A DNA stretch of 64,000 nucleotides from NCBI GenBank assembly GCA_028287285.1, contig JAQBPY010000073.1:1-64000 (forward strand), written 5' to 3'. The notes under the pieces are model-generated. The model was given only the letters and a program-made list of their open reading frames with translations, was not told the origin of the DNA and did no database searches. The stretch is from Gemmatimonadota bacterium (GTDB lineage Bacteria > Gemmatimonadota > Gemmatimonadetes > Gemmatimonadales > Gemmatimonadaceae). The position numbers and the translations under genes are program-made. The stretch's first letter is position 1; each line of letters starts with the position of its first letter. Below are positions 44,183-52,351 of this stretch, piece after piece.

Positions 44183-46318
44183 ATGATCCTGCTCCTCCTG
44201 GCCCAACTCGCTGTCACAAACGACTCCGTTTACTCGTCGGCGGCATTGCGCGCGCTCGTCGCACATGCCGCCGTTGAGAACCACGCGCCGCCGACGACAC
44301 TTCGCGGCTACCGCGCGCACGTGGAGTCCGAACTCTCCTTGATTCTCCGCGATACGCTCGGCCGCGAACGCGCAGGACAGATCGAGCAGCTCGCCTCGTC
44401 CGCGGAATGGACGCGCGGCAACGCCTATGACATGCACGTCATCGGCTACCGAACGCAGGGGCTCGGATCCCCGATCTCCACGTTGAGCTTCGTGCGCGGC
44501 TGGACGGAGCCCACACTCTACAGCGAGCGCATGCGCCTGGGCATCGACGTCAGCGGGCGTGCGGCACCGCCTACGTCGAACAGGGACACCGTGGTCGCCG
44601 TGCATCCGTTCGCCAGTGACCGCGACCGCTACTACAAATATTCGGGCGGCGATACCATCACCGTGCTGCGAACCGCGAATCGCTCCATTGCAATCGTTCG
44701 CATTCGTGTCGCGCCACAGCTGCCCGATTCGACTCGCCTCGCGGCCTTCGACGGAGAAATCGACGTCGACGCCGATCGGCACCAGATCGTGCGCATGCGC
44801 GGACGCTTCGTGGTGCTCTCGCGCCGCGCGCCCAACATGCCACTCGTCGCACGGCTCGCCGGCCTCACCGGAGTGGCGTACGTGGAATTCGTGAACACGG
44901 AGGTGGGTGGAAAATACTGGCTCCCGGCCATACAGCGCACGGAACTCCAGTCCACGATGGCGGTGATGGGACACACGCGCGCAATCATGCGTATCATGTC
45001 CACATTCAGCGGCTATGACGTCACCGATGCATCAGGTGCGCTCGCGGTCGACGAGAGCCGGCGACTCGTGCGGCATACGACATGGGCGCCCTCCGATACG
45101 GTGAGTCGCTTTGCCGATTGGCGCTCGTCGGTTGGCGAGGCAACAGCGAGCGTCACCGCCAATGACTTCGACGACCTCGCTCCGGACGCATGGAAGTCAA
45201 CCGGTGGCGTGCGCATCGACCTCGTGCCAACCAATATCGACAATGTCGTTCGCTTCGATCGGATAGAAGGATTGTTCACCGGATATCAGGCCGACGTGCA
45301 GATGCGAAGCGTCGTCCCTGGCCTCAGCTTTGGCGCACACGGCGGTTGGGCATGGTCCGAGCAGACGATACGTGGAGGCGCACACGTCTCGCTCAAGCAG
45401 AAAGAATGGATTCTTGGTGCCCGCGCCGAGCGGATGCTGGCAACAACCAATGATTTCATCCGCCCTTTCGATCCACAAACAGGCGGACTTGCCGCCATCG
45501 TCGGATCGATCGACGACTTCGATTATGTCGATCGCCGGGTTGCACTGCTTTCAGCCACACGAATCGTAGGCTCGGTGGAAAATGCGATCGTCACTGCCCA
45601 GCTTGGCGTTGGCGGAGACCGCGCCGAGGTCGCCCGACTGACGCATGGGTGGATTGGCACCGGTGCATTTCGTCCCAACCGCGGCGTACAGAGCGGCAAC
45701 TACACGCTCGGCATCATCGACGCCGAATGGCATCCGGGTATCTCGGGTGATTTCGTGCAGCCGGGCGTTGGTGCGCGCATCCATCACGAAGTGGGACGCG
45801 GCTCGCTCGAATGGCAGCGCACGGAGCTGTCCATCTCGGCGCTGCACTATTGGGGCTCCGTCGCGGTGCTCCTGCAAGGCGACGGCGGCACCGTATCCGG
45901 GTCATCCATTCCACCACAGAAACTGTTCGAGTTGGGTGGAAGTGGCGTGTTGCCCGGCTATGCCTACAAGGAGTTCGCCGGTGATCGAGCGGCACTCTTT
46001 CGCGGTTTCGGCAGTTACTCGCTCCCTATCTGGAAAGAGCCGCACCGGTTCAGGAACAGCTTTTTCATTCCCGGTGTTTCGCCCGCACTTGCCGTGGGCA
46101 TCCAGGGCGGATGGACTCAGCTGTCCGGCGACGCGGCACGTGTCGCCGTTTACGGACTTGGCGGCGGGGCACCGCTTTCGCACGCAACAGACGGCGTTCG
46201 TGCAACGCTCGGACTCGGCATGACGTTCTTTTCGGGCTCTATCCACGCCGGCGTTGCGCGGCCCATCGATCGCTCGGCACCGTGGCGATTCACGATTGGC
46301 GGTGGGCCGGCGTTCTAA
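44183..46318 (+). CDS. Large outer-membrane barrel protein (BamA/DUF5686-like)
   Basis: 711 aa. The N-terminus MILLLLAQLAVTNDS is a short hydrophobic start, perhaps a minimal signal. The first ~260 residues are a soluble strand-rich domain ('FDGEIDVDADRHQIVRMRGRF', 'NTEVGGKYWLPAIQRTELQS') like the pre-barrel region of DUF5686 proteins. Residues ~340-711 alternate hydrophobic residues as in a 16-strand surface-antigen barrel and end in 'FTIGGGPAF', a C-terminal Phe typical of outer-membrane proteins. It may export or insert other proteins; this is inference. Converges with the cyanophycinase-like gene. Confidence 0.6.
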   Translation: MILLLLAQLAVTNDSVYSSAALRALVAHAAVENHAPPTTLRGYRAHVESELSLILRDTLGRERAGQIEQLASSAEWTRGNAYDMHVIGYRTQGLGSPISTLSFVRGWTEPTLYSERMRLGIDVSGRAAPPTSNRDTVVAVHPFASDRDRYYKYSGGDTITVLRTANRSIAIVRIRVAPQLPDSTRLAAFDGEIDVDADRHQIVRMRGRFVVLSRRAPNMPLVARLAGLTGVAYVEFVNTEVGGKYWLPAIQRTELQSTMAVMGHTRAIMRIMSTFSGYDVTDASGALAVDESRRLVRHTTWAPSDTVSRFADWRSSVGEATASVTANDFDDLAPDAWKSTGGVRIDLVPTNIDNVVRFDRIEGLFTGYQADVQMRSVVPGLSFGAHGGWAWSEQTIRGGAHVSLKQKEWILGARAERMLATTNDFIRPFDPQTGGLAAIVGSIDDFDYVDRRVALLSATRIVGSVENAIVTAQLGVGGDRAEVARLTHGWIGTGAFRPNRGVQSGNYTLGIIDAEWHPGISGDFVQPGVGARIHHEVGRGSLEWQRTELSISALHYWGSVAVLLQGDGGTVSGSSIPPQKLFELGGSGVLPGYAYKEFAGDRAALFRGFGSYSLPIWKEPHRFRNSFFIPGVSPALAVGIQGGWTQLSGDAARVAVYGLGGGAPLSHATDGVRATLGLGMTFFSGSIHAGVARPIDRSAPWRFTIGGGPAF

Positions 46319-46341
46319 TCGTGGAGTAGGTTCTTCGCTGC

Positions 46342-46384
46342 GCTCGGAACGACAAACTACAACTGTAGTCGTGTCGTCCTGAGC
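46342..46384. terminator. Family A REP-like hairpin between convergent genes
   Basis: GCTCGGAACGACA (46342-46354) pairs with TGTCGTCCTGAGC (46372-46384) with two mismatches, and inside it ACTACA (46356-46361) pairs with TGTAGT (46364-46369) over a 2-nt loop. It sits between the stop codons of genes on opposite strands, so a bidirectional terminator is likely. Confidence 0.6.
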
Positions 46385-46403
46385 ATGGAAGGATCGGTTT
46401 TTC

Positions 46404-47986
46404 CTACTTTGTGAAAAGCCTGGCCGCCAAGCGCTCCGCCAACTCCTGCGCATTCATCGTCGCACGATTACTCAGCACGATCACCACCGCCTTGCGCCCG
46501 GGAAAACGGATGAAGGCATTCTGCGCGCCCTTTGACGTCCCGAAGGCGCTCATGCGTGGTTGGCCAAGGTACGTGTCGGTCGTCCAGCCGGGGGCTCGAC
46601 AGACGCGATGTTCTTCGAGAACCCCTGCATGTTCTCCATCACCAGCTCGAGACGATACAGCTCGTCGACATTCGACATGAACGCACCCACGGCATTCACG
46701 GTGGTCTTGTGTGCGCCGATCGGTGTATAGATCGCGCGCGTCACCACGGCGGCATACGTGGAATCCGTGCGCATGGCCACGAGCTCGGCGATCAGCTTGT
46801 CGCTGCCCGGGATCTCGCGCTCACTCGCGAGATACTGGCCGAGCGTCAGGCCGGAGCTTCCGAGCATCTCGTCGCGCTTGAGCTTTCCGTCGGCGATGAA
46901 GAGCTCCGCAACGAGCGCGTTGATGGGATGCGAGAGTCCGCCGAGTGGAAAGTTCGGAACCGTTGTGCCAGGCATGTACTTTGGATGATCGGGCACGCCA
47001 TACGAGCGGTCCACGAGCACCGTTCCATTGCGCGCCACGAGTACCGTCGTCATGCCACCGGTGCTTGCGCCGAACTCCTGCATCAACCCGTCCACGTATG
47101 CACCGGTGAGCGGAGAATCATCACTGCCCCGATGTACGATGCGACGTGCGCCAAGGTCGTACGTGTCGCCCGGGTACAGGGTGGTGAACGGCTTCCGTGG
47201 ATCAGTGGCGTCCTTGCCCCCGTAGACAAAGGCCTTGTTGCGTCCGATGACGTCGGCCACGTCGCCGCGAATGACCCACGCGGTGCCTTCGTCCTCGGAG
47301 ATTCCCAGCAGCTCCGGGTGCTTCGGCATGAGTGAGTCGGCAAGATCGCGAAGGCGCTCACGCGCCACGACATGCTGGTCGATGGCAACGCCGCGCAGAA
47401 AGCCGAACGCCTTTTCGTATCCCGGCGCCATGACAGCCTCATTGCCCTCGCGTGCGCCGCGGAGCATGTAGCTCGAGAGGATGGATGCACCCGCCGACGA
47501 GCCACCCACCACGCCCCCGCGTGCGAGCACGTCGTGGAATCCCTGCTCGGACTTCGTGTCCGCGTAGCTGTCGACCAGGTGCCACTGTCTGCCACCCTCG
47601 AACCACACGCCGCCTGCTCGCTTGAGTGGCTCCACGAACTGGTCGCTGTTCGCGACCGCCTTGTCGGTGGTATGCATGACGACCACGTTGCGCGCGCCAC
47701 CGGCCTTGAGAAAATCGGTGCCGCGCCAGTTGGGCGCATACGTGGCGGCTCCGCCAGCCGTCGGCACATCGACGATGAGCGCATCCGGACCGCCGGCCGC
47801 CTCGATGAATTTCGCGACGATCTCCGGCCCCACCACGCCGCCGCCCACGACGATCACCGTGCCCCTGTCAGGCCCAACCCTGGGCGCTCCCGTCGCGGCA
47901 GCATTTGGCTGGCTCGCACGCTGTGTGCATGAGAGCGTGGCAAGCGTGACGACAGCGGCAATTCTCTGGAGGCGGGGCATTGGCAT
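46404..47986 (-). pseudogene. Cyanophycinase-like (S51) protein fused to a degenerate beta-lactamase-like domain, frameshifted
   Basis: The N-terminal domain (~40-300) of the 478-aa frame (46550-47986) is cyanophycinase/S51-like: 'GTVIVVGGG', the nucleophile Ser in 'VVGGSSAGASIL' (~163), 'GVAIDQHVVARERL' and 'AWVIRGDVADVIG'. It has a lipoprotein-like signal ('TLATLSCTQ'). From ~330 the sequence resembles a class C beta-lactamase fold ('TTVLVARNGTVLVDRSYG'), but the SxxK motif is 'LSHP'. The 478-aa frame stops at 46550, yet the next frame continues with a good ending 'GWTTDTYLGQPRMSAFG ... VVIVLSNRATMNAQELAERL' to a TAG at 46404. One extra C in the run GAGCCCCCGG would join them, so it is a 1-base frameshift or a sequencing error. 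The S51 part could still work alone. Confidence 0.75.
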
Positions 47987-48073
47987 TGCGCAGGAAGAGA
48001 GTCAGGAGATGCAGTCATTTTACGCACGGCCCTCCAACTCCGTTACCATTCAAGGCACCCATTTCTCAGGCTC

Positions 48074-48526
48074 ATGTCCCGATTTGACGTTTCGGAGCTC
48101 GTACCCGGCATCGTTGTCCGCCTCGATACCCGCCGCCTTCGCGCCCTGGGCGGCAGCGAGACGAACGCGCAGCGCACCGACACGGAAGACCGCGCGGTCA
48201 CGGAGACGCACGATTTTCTCATCGTGGCGCGCGACGCAAAGTCCGACGTCTGCCTCGCCGTGCCGCTCTTTGCCCGCTCGTCTCCGGGCAGCGCCCCACT
48301 TGTCGCCACGAAACGTGCGGGCGACGTCGGCAGCTGGCTCACCGAAGACGTCCATTACTCCCGCTGGCAGCATTGGCGGATGCCGGCGTCGGCCATGGTC
48401 GACGCTTCGGACAGCGATCCGGGCGACGAGGGCAACCGCCGCAGCTTCGCGCTCGGCGACGCAGACATCCTGCAGGATCTGGCCAACTGGGCAACGCGCA
48501 ACCGGTGCGCATTTCGCACGGCATGA
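48074..48526 (+). CDS. Hypothetical cytoplasmic protein
   Basis: 150 aa with no signal peptide or membrane segment. The N-terminal half has a strand pattern 'ELVPGIVVRLDTRRLRALGG ... HDFLIVARDAKSDVCLAVPLF', which looks like a small SH3-like barrel of the kind found in PemK/MazF toxins, but no family residue is certain. The C-terminal part is acidic ('DASDSDPGDEGNR') and ends 'DLANWATRNRCAF'. A VF530 gene follows 3 bp later in the same direction, so they probably share a transcript. I do not recognise a function. Confidence 0.6.
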   Translation: MSRFDVSELVPGIVVRLDTRRLRALGGSETNAQRTDTEDRAVTETHDFLIVARDAKSDVCLAVPLFARSSPGSAPLVATKRAGDVGSWLTEDVHYSRWQHWRMPASAMVDASDSDPGDEGNRRSFALGDADILQDLANWATRNRCAFRTA

Positions 48527-48529
48527 ACA

Positions 48530-48751
48530 ATGGCTGAGCCACAGGCGAACAACCCGATGCACGGACTCACGCTCCAGGCAATCCTGGAGCGCCTCGTCGC
48601 ACATTATGGCTGGAGCTCACTCGGCAAGATCATCGACATCAAGTGTTTCACGAGTGACCCGAGCATCAATTCGTCACTCAAGTTCCTGCGCAAAACGCCG
48701 TGGGCACGCACGAAGGTGGAAAACCTCTATCTGCGTACGCATTTCGATTGA
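48530..48751 (+). CDS. VF530/DUF2132 family protein
   Basis: 73 aa: '[22 protein letters not shown]', '[35 protein letters not shown]'. This matches the VF530 (DUF2132) family nearly end to end, including the characteristic '[21 protein letters not shown]' region. It is a small cytoplasmic helical protein with a solved structure in the family and a possible DNA-binding role, but no established function. It lies 3 bp after the hypothetical gene. Confidence 0.9.
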   Translation: MAEPQANNPMHGLTLQAILERLVAHYGWSSLGKIIDIKCFTSDPSINSSLKFLRKTPWARTKVENLYLRTHFD

Positions 48752-48804
48752 CCTGAACCGCGTCCTTCTCGCGGCCTCTGCGATTTTGTCGTTGTGCCCG
48801 TTGG

Positions 48805-50853
48805 TCACGGCAAGGCAAACGCCACCACGGACCCACCAGAGGGTGCATCGTTCTTTCCGCCGCCACAGACGATGACCACATATTCGCGTCCGTTCACCAT
48901 GTAGAGCGATGGCGTCGCATTTCCGGATGCCGGCAGCGCCGCCTCCCATAGCAGCGTGCCCGTCAGCTTGTCGAAGGCGCGTATCTTCTTGTCATACGTC
49001 GTTGCGGCGATGAAGAGCAGTCCGTTGGCTGTCACCACCGGGCCGCCGTAGCTGTCCGTCCCGGTGTTTTTCAGCCCTTTCGCGGCAAGAGTGGGATATT
49101 CGCCAAAGGGAATGCGCCACCGGATGGTGCCCGTGTTGAGATCGACAGCGTTCAGCGTGCCCCATGGCGGCTTGATTGCCGGATATCCATCGGGGTCGAG
49201 GAAGATGGAAATTCCGTCGTTGCGGTATTTCAGGTAGTTGGGATTCGTCCCCGCCGTTTCCGCAACGTCATGACCGGTCATGAGAAAGTTCACCAGGTCC
49301 GTTGTCGCCCCGTTGTCGAGCGAGCCCGCAAAACCCGGCATGCGTCCGCGGCCGAGTCGAATGATCGACGTCAGCTCCTCGCGTGTAAGCCGCTTGCCGA
49401 TGTCGACGAGGCCTGGAATGGAGCCCGGTGTTCCCGTACGGTCCGTCTTGTGGCAGCTCGCACAGTTGCTCTCGTAAAGCGACTTGTCACTCCGCGGCAC
49501 CATGCGAATGAGCCACGGCATCTCGTTCACGTTCACATACAGCAGTGACGATTCGGGATCGTACGCAACGCCGCCCCACTCCGCCCCGCCGTCAACACCC
49601 GGGTAGATGATCGTGCCGCCCTTCGCGGGCGGTGCAAACAATCCGCGTGACGTGTATTGCCTGAAGATCTTGAGCGCACCCGCATGAGCCGCCGGCGTGC
49701 GTGTCGTCAGTATGTCTTCGGTGAGCGTCTGGCGAACGAGCGCCGGTGGCTTCAGCGGAAGATGCTGCGTCGGGCTCGCCTGCTCCCCATCGAGCTCCGA
49801 CGCCGGTACCTTTCGCTCGGCGACAGGAAACAGTGGTGTGCCCGTGCGGCGGTCGAGCAGCCAGATGTGCCCTGTCTTTGTCACCTGTGCGAGGGCGTCC
49901 ACGGGCTTTCCACCGTGACGCACCGTGACGAGCGCCGGTGGCGCAGGAAAGTCGAGATCCCACAGGTCGTGCTTGATGCCCTGGAAATGCCAGACACGCT
50001 TTCCGGTGCGTGCGTCGAGCGCGAGGATCGTGTTCGCAAAGAGATTATCGCCAATGCGGTTTACACCATAGAAATCGTACGACGCCGAGCCTGTCGCACC
50101 GAAAACCATGCCGAGCGTGTGATCGACCGTAAGGCCCGCCCACACGTTGGTGCCGCCATTGATCCTGTACGACTCCGGCGACCACGTCTCATAGCCAAAT
50201 TCCCCGGGGTGGGGAATGGTGTGAAAGGTCCAGCGCAGCTCGCCGGTCGTCAGGTCATACGCGCGAATGTCACCCGGCGACGACGGCAGACTCTCGGCGA
50301 CGGTGCTGCCGATGATGAACAGGTCCTCGAACACCACGCCAGGCGTGCTCGCGCTGATCGACACCCCCTCGATTGGCCGCTCGAGTCCTTTTCTGAGGTC
50401 GACGCGACCTGAATCGCCGAATGCCTGGATGGGCTGGCCCGTACGGCGATCGAGGCACCACAGCCAGTTGCGGTGCGTGAAGAACAGGCGGTCGCCACTC
50501 ACCGTCACGCCACGGTGGCGAAAGCGCTGGGTCGATGGCTTTCCGAATGTCGGGTCGAAGCTCCACCGCTCCTTGCCCGTTGCGGCGTCCAGCGCCACCA
50601 CCCGCAACCTCGGCGACGTGAGATACATCGTTCCGTCGATCACGATGGGATTGGACTGCATCTCCGAGCCCTTGAACTCGTCGTGTGTCTCGTACGACCA
50701 CGCGAGTTTCAGCTGCTTGACGTTCCTGGGCGATATCTGCGCGAGCGTGGAGTAGCGAGTGTTGTCGGTGGTGCCACCGTACAGCGGCCAGTCGGCCGAG
50801 CCCTGTGCGCCGAGCAGCGCGGGCACGAGGAGCAGGAGCGGAGAGATTTTCAT
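48805..50853 (-). CDS. PQQ-dependent dehydrogenase with internal cytochrome c domain
   Basis: 682 aa from the ATG at 50853 (signal MKISPLLLLVPALLGAQ); the track's start (50997) runs through a REP-like repeat. The quinoprotein propeller begins 'DWPLYGGTTDNTRYSTLAQI' with repeats such as 'VVALDAATGKERWSF', 'ILALDARTGKRVWHF' and 'IRAFDKLTGTLLWEA'. Between propeller blades, at ~455-530, lies a cytochrome c domain: haem site 'CASCHKT' (~464-468) and a possible Met ligand in 'GRGRMPGFAG'. Electrons could pass from the PQQ site to this haem in the periplasm. The substrate (alcohol or sugar) cannot be told. It is divergent from the ArsR regulator gene. Confidence 0.9.
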   Translation of the reverse strand: MKISPLLLLVPALLGAQGSADWPLYGGTTDNTRYSTLAQISPRNVKQLKLAWSYETHDEFKGSEMQSNPIVIDGTMYLTSPRLRVVALDAATGKERWSFDPTFGKPSTQRFRHRGVTVSGDRLFFTHRNWLWCLDRRTGQPIQAFGDSGRVDLRKGLERPIEGVSISASTPGVVFEDLFIIGSTVAESLPSSPGDIRAYDLTTGELRWTFHTIPHPGEFGYETWSPESYRINGGTNVWAGLTVDHTLGMVFGATGSASYDFYGVNRIGDNLFANTILALDARTGKRVWHFQGIKHDLWDLDFPAPPALVTVRHGGKPVDALAQVTKTGHIWLLDRRTGTPLFPVAERKVPASELDGEQASPTQHLPLKPPALVRQTLTEDILTTRTPAAHAGALKIFRQYTSRGLFAPPAKGGTIIYPGVDGGAEWGGVAYDPESSLLYVNVNEMPWLIRMVPRSDKSLYESNCASCHKTDRTGTPGSIPGLVDIGKRLTREELTSIIRLGRGRMPGFAGSLDNGATTDLVNFLMTGHDVAETAGTNPNYLKYRNDGISIFLDPDGYPAIKPPWGTLNAVDLNTGTIRWRIPFGEYPTLAAKGLKNTGTDSYGGPVVTANGLLFIAATTYDKKIRAFDKLTGTLLWEAALPASGNATPSLYMVNGREYVVIVCGGGKNDAPSGGSVVAFALP

Positions 50854-50865
50854 GTGGACAATGTT

Positions 50866-50904
50866 GGTCATCCCGCAGGAGCGAAGCGAGTGTCGGGAGA
50901 TATC
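50866..50904. repeat. Family B REP-like repeat
   Basis: GGTCATCCCGCAGGAGCGAAGCGAGTGTCGGGAGATATC, one full forward copy, just upstream of the PQQ dehydrogenase start, in the 172-bp space before the divergent ArsR gene. Confidence 0.8.
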
Positions 50905-50990
50905 CGAACACCCCGGTAGCCCAACTGGCCCAAAGAACGGATGTCCCGACAGCCGGACGGCTACCAGAACGACAACGGCAACGCGCCCCG

Positions 50991-51022
50991 TTGACACCGT
51001 ATCGGTAAGCTGTTACTTACCG
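50991..51022 (+). promoter_or_regulatory. Promoter with ArsR-type operator
   Basis: TTGACA at 50991-50996 is a consensus -35. The palindrome CGGTAAG-CTGTTA-CTTACCG (51003-51022) covers the -10 position and ends 3 bp before the ATG at 51026. The regulator encoded there would block its own transcription when bound. With so little space the mRNA is probably leaderless or nearly so. Confidence 0.7.
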
Positions 51023-51025
51023 TAA

Positions 51026-51337
51026 ATGAACACTAACCATTCGCAGGCCTTCCTCGCACTCGGCGACCCCACCCGACAGCTCCTCATGGAGCGCCTGGCA
51101 AAACGGCCCATGCCCGTCGGCAAGCTCGCCGCCGGACTATCCATTAGCCGGCCCGCGGTCTCGCAGCACCTCAAGGTGCTGCACAATGCCGGACTCGTCA
51201 CCGTGCAGCAGGAAGGCACCCGCAACATCTACCACATCGATCCACGAGGTGTCGAGGCCATGCGCACCTACCTCGACAGGTTCTGGGATCGAGCACTGGC
51301 CGCGTTCAAGCGCGCCGCCGAAGAGGACATGGAATGA
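51026..51337 (+). CDS. ArsR/SmtB-family winged-helix regulator
   Basis: 103 aa. Winged-helix order with 'LGDPTRQLLMERL' (first helix), 'VGKLAAGLSISRPAVSQHLKVLHNAGLV' (recognition helix ~45-70) and the wing 'VQQEGTRNIYHID'. It lacks the CxC metal site of classical ArsR, so metal sensing is unlikely; this subtype usually controls SRPBCC genes. The SRPBCC gene downstream overlaps it (ATGA) but is damaged. The palindrome just upstream is its likely operator. Confidence 0.9.
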   Translation: MNTNHSQAFLALGDPTRQLLMERLAKRPMPVGKLAAGLSISRPAVSQHLKVLHNAGLVTVQQEGTRNIYHIDPRGVEAMRTYLDRFWDRALAAFKRAAEEDME

Positions 51338-51640
51338 CCACCATCGCACCTGTCAGGAAAGTCATCGAAGTCCAGGCGCCCATTGCACATGCATTCGAGG
51401 TGTTCACCGATGGCATCGACCGCTGGTGGCCACGGCAACACCACATTGGCTCGGCACCGCTCGAGCGTGCAGTGCTCCACCCCCACGAGTGCAAAATCCA
51501 CCAGGGTGGTCATGGAACACCGAAACCTCGACCGCTACGGCGCTGCGGCAGCGTCCACCCGGGCGAGCATCGATTCCCCCGATGGCTGGGGCGCCATCAT
51601 GGACAGCTTCGCCAGGGTCGCCGGAGAGTACACCGAATAA
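51334..51640 (+). pseudogene. SRPBCC/AHSA1-type gene with an internal deletion and frameshift
   Basis: The frame from 51334 gives the family's first third, 'KVIEVQAPIAHAFEVFTDGIDRWWP' to 'APLERAVLHPHECK'. The rest reads on in another frame (51383-51640): 'TRVVMEHRNLDRYG ... IDSPDGWGAIMDSFARVAG', the family's last ~40 residues. The middle of the fold (roughly 50-60 codons) is missing at about 51485-51505. Neither frame makes a full protein; the first frame runs on with unrelated sequence to 51921. It was evidently co-translated with the ArsR gene it overlaps. Confidence 0.8.
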
Positions 51641-51770
51641 CCAGGATATCTGCTCGGCCGGAGTACGCCGCGGGGATTCGTGAACACATAGGGGCTGGCA
51701 CATTTTCCCGGGGGCCGTCACCTTTCGCCGCGTCATTCACTACCGGTGACTCTCTTCCGAGGAAATACCG

Positions 51771-52292
51771 ATGTCCCACTCCACGCTCGTTCTTTTCCGG
51801 CTCATTCACATTGTCGTCGGTGTGTTCTGGGCCGGCAGCATCATCTTCCTTGCCGCCTTCGTTCTGCCGGCGGTCACCAAAGCAGGTCCGGGCGGCAGCT
51901 CGGTCATGCAGCAGCTCATGACCGTGCGAAAGCTCCCCGTCTATCTCATGGCAAGCGTCTTCATCACCATCTTGTCGGGGATTGGGCTTTACTGGTACGA
52001 CTCCGCCGGCTTTACATCGAAGGTGTGGCTCGCCTCCCCGCAAGCGCGCATCCTTGGCATTGGCGCGATACTCGGCATCATCGTAGCCATTATTGGGGGT
52101 ACGGTAAACTCGCCAACAGCGGCCAGGCTTGCAAAGCTTGGCGCTCAGGTCCAGGCGGCAGGCGGCCCGCCAACATCGGAGCAGGCCGCGGAATTGCAGC
52201 GGCTGCGCAACCGCCTAACGTCCGCCGTCAACATCGCGGCTGTAATGCTCATTGTCATCGTGGCATGCATGGCTGTGGCACGATACATCTGA
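51771..52292 (+). CDS. Four-segment membrane protein
   Basis: 173 aa with hydrophobic segments at ~8-32, ~55-75, ~88-110 and ~148-172. The His in the first segment ('LFRLIHIVVGVFWAGSIIF') and overall layout resemble small haem- or copper-related membrane families such as DUF2269 or CopD, but identification is weak. It lies 130 bp after the damaged SRPBCC gene, perhaps once in the same transcript, and ends before a strong hairpin. Confidence 0.7.
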   Translation: MSHSTLVLFRLIHIVVGVFWAGSIIFLAAFVLPAVTKAGPGGSSVMQQLMTVRKLPVYLMASVFITILSGIGLYWYDSAGFTSKVWLASPQARILGIGAILGIIVAIIGGTVNSPTAARLAKLGAQVQAAGGPPTSEQAAELQRLRNRLTSAVNIAAVMLIVIVACMAVARYI

Positions 52293-52303
52293 GCTGATGC
52301 ACC

Positions 52304-52341
52304 GGAGTACCTGTACCTTTGTATTTCGGTACAGGCACTCC
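52304..52341. terminator. Hairpin between convergent genes
   Basis: GGAGTACCTGTACC (52304-52317) pairs with GGTACAGGCACTCC (52328-52341) with one mismatch and a 10-nt loop. It lies between the stop codons of the membrane protein (52292) and the alcohol dehydrogenase (52352) and could end transcription from both directions. It is not one of the two REP-like families. Confidence 0.65.
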
Positions 52342-52351
52342 ATACCACGGC

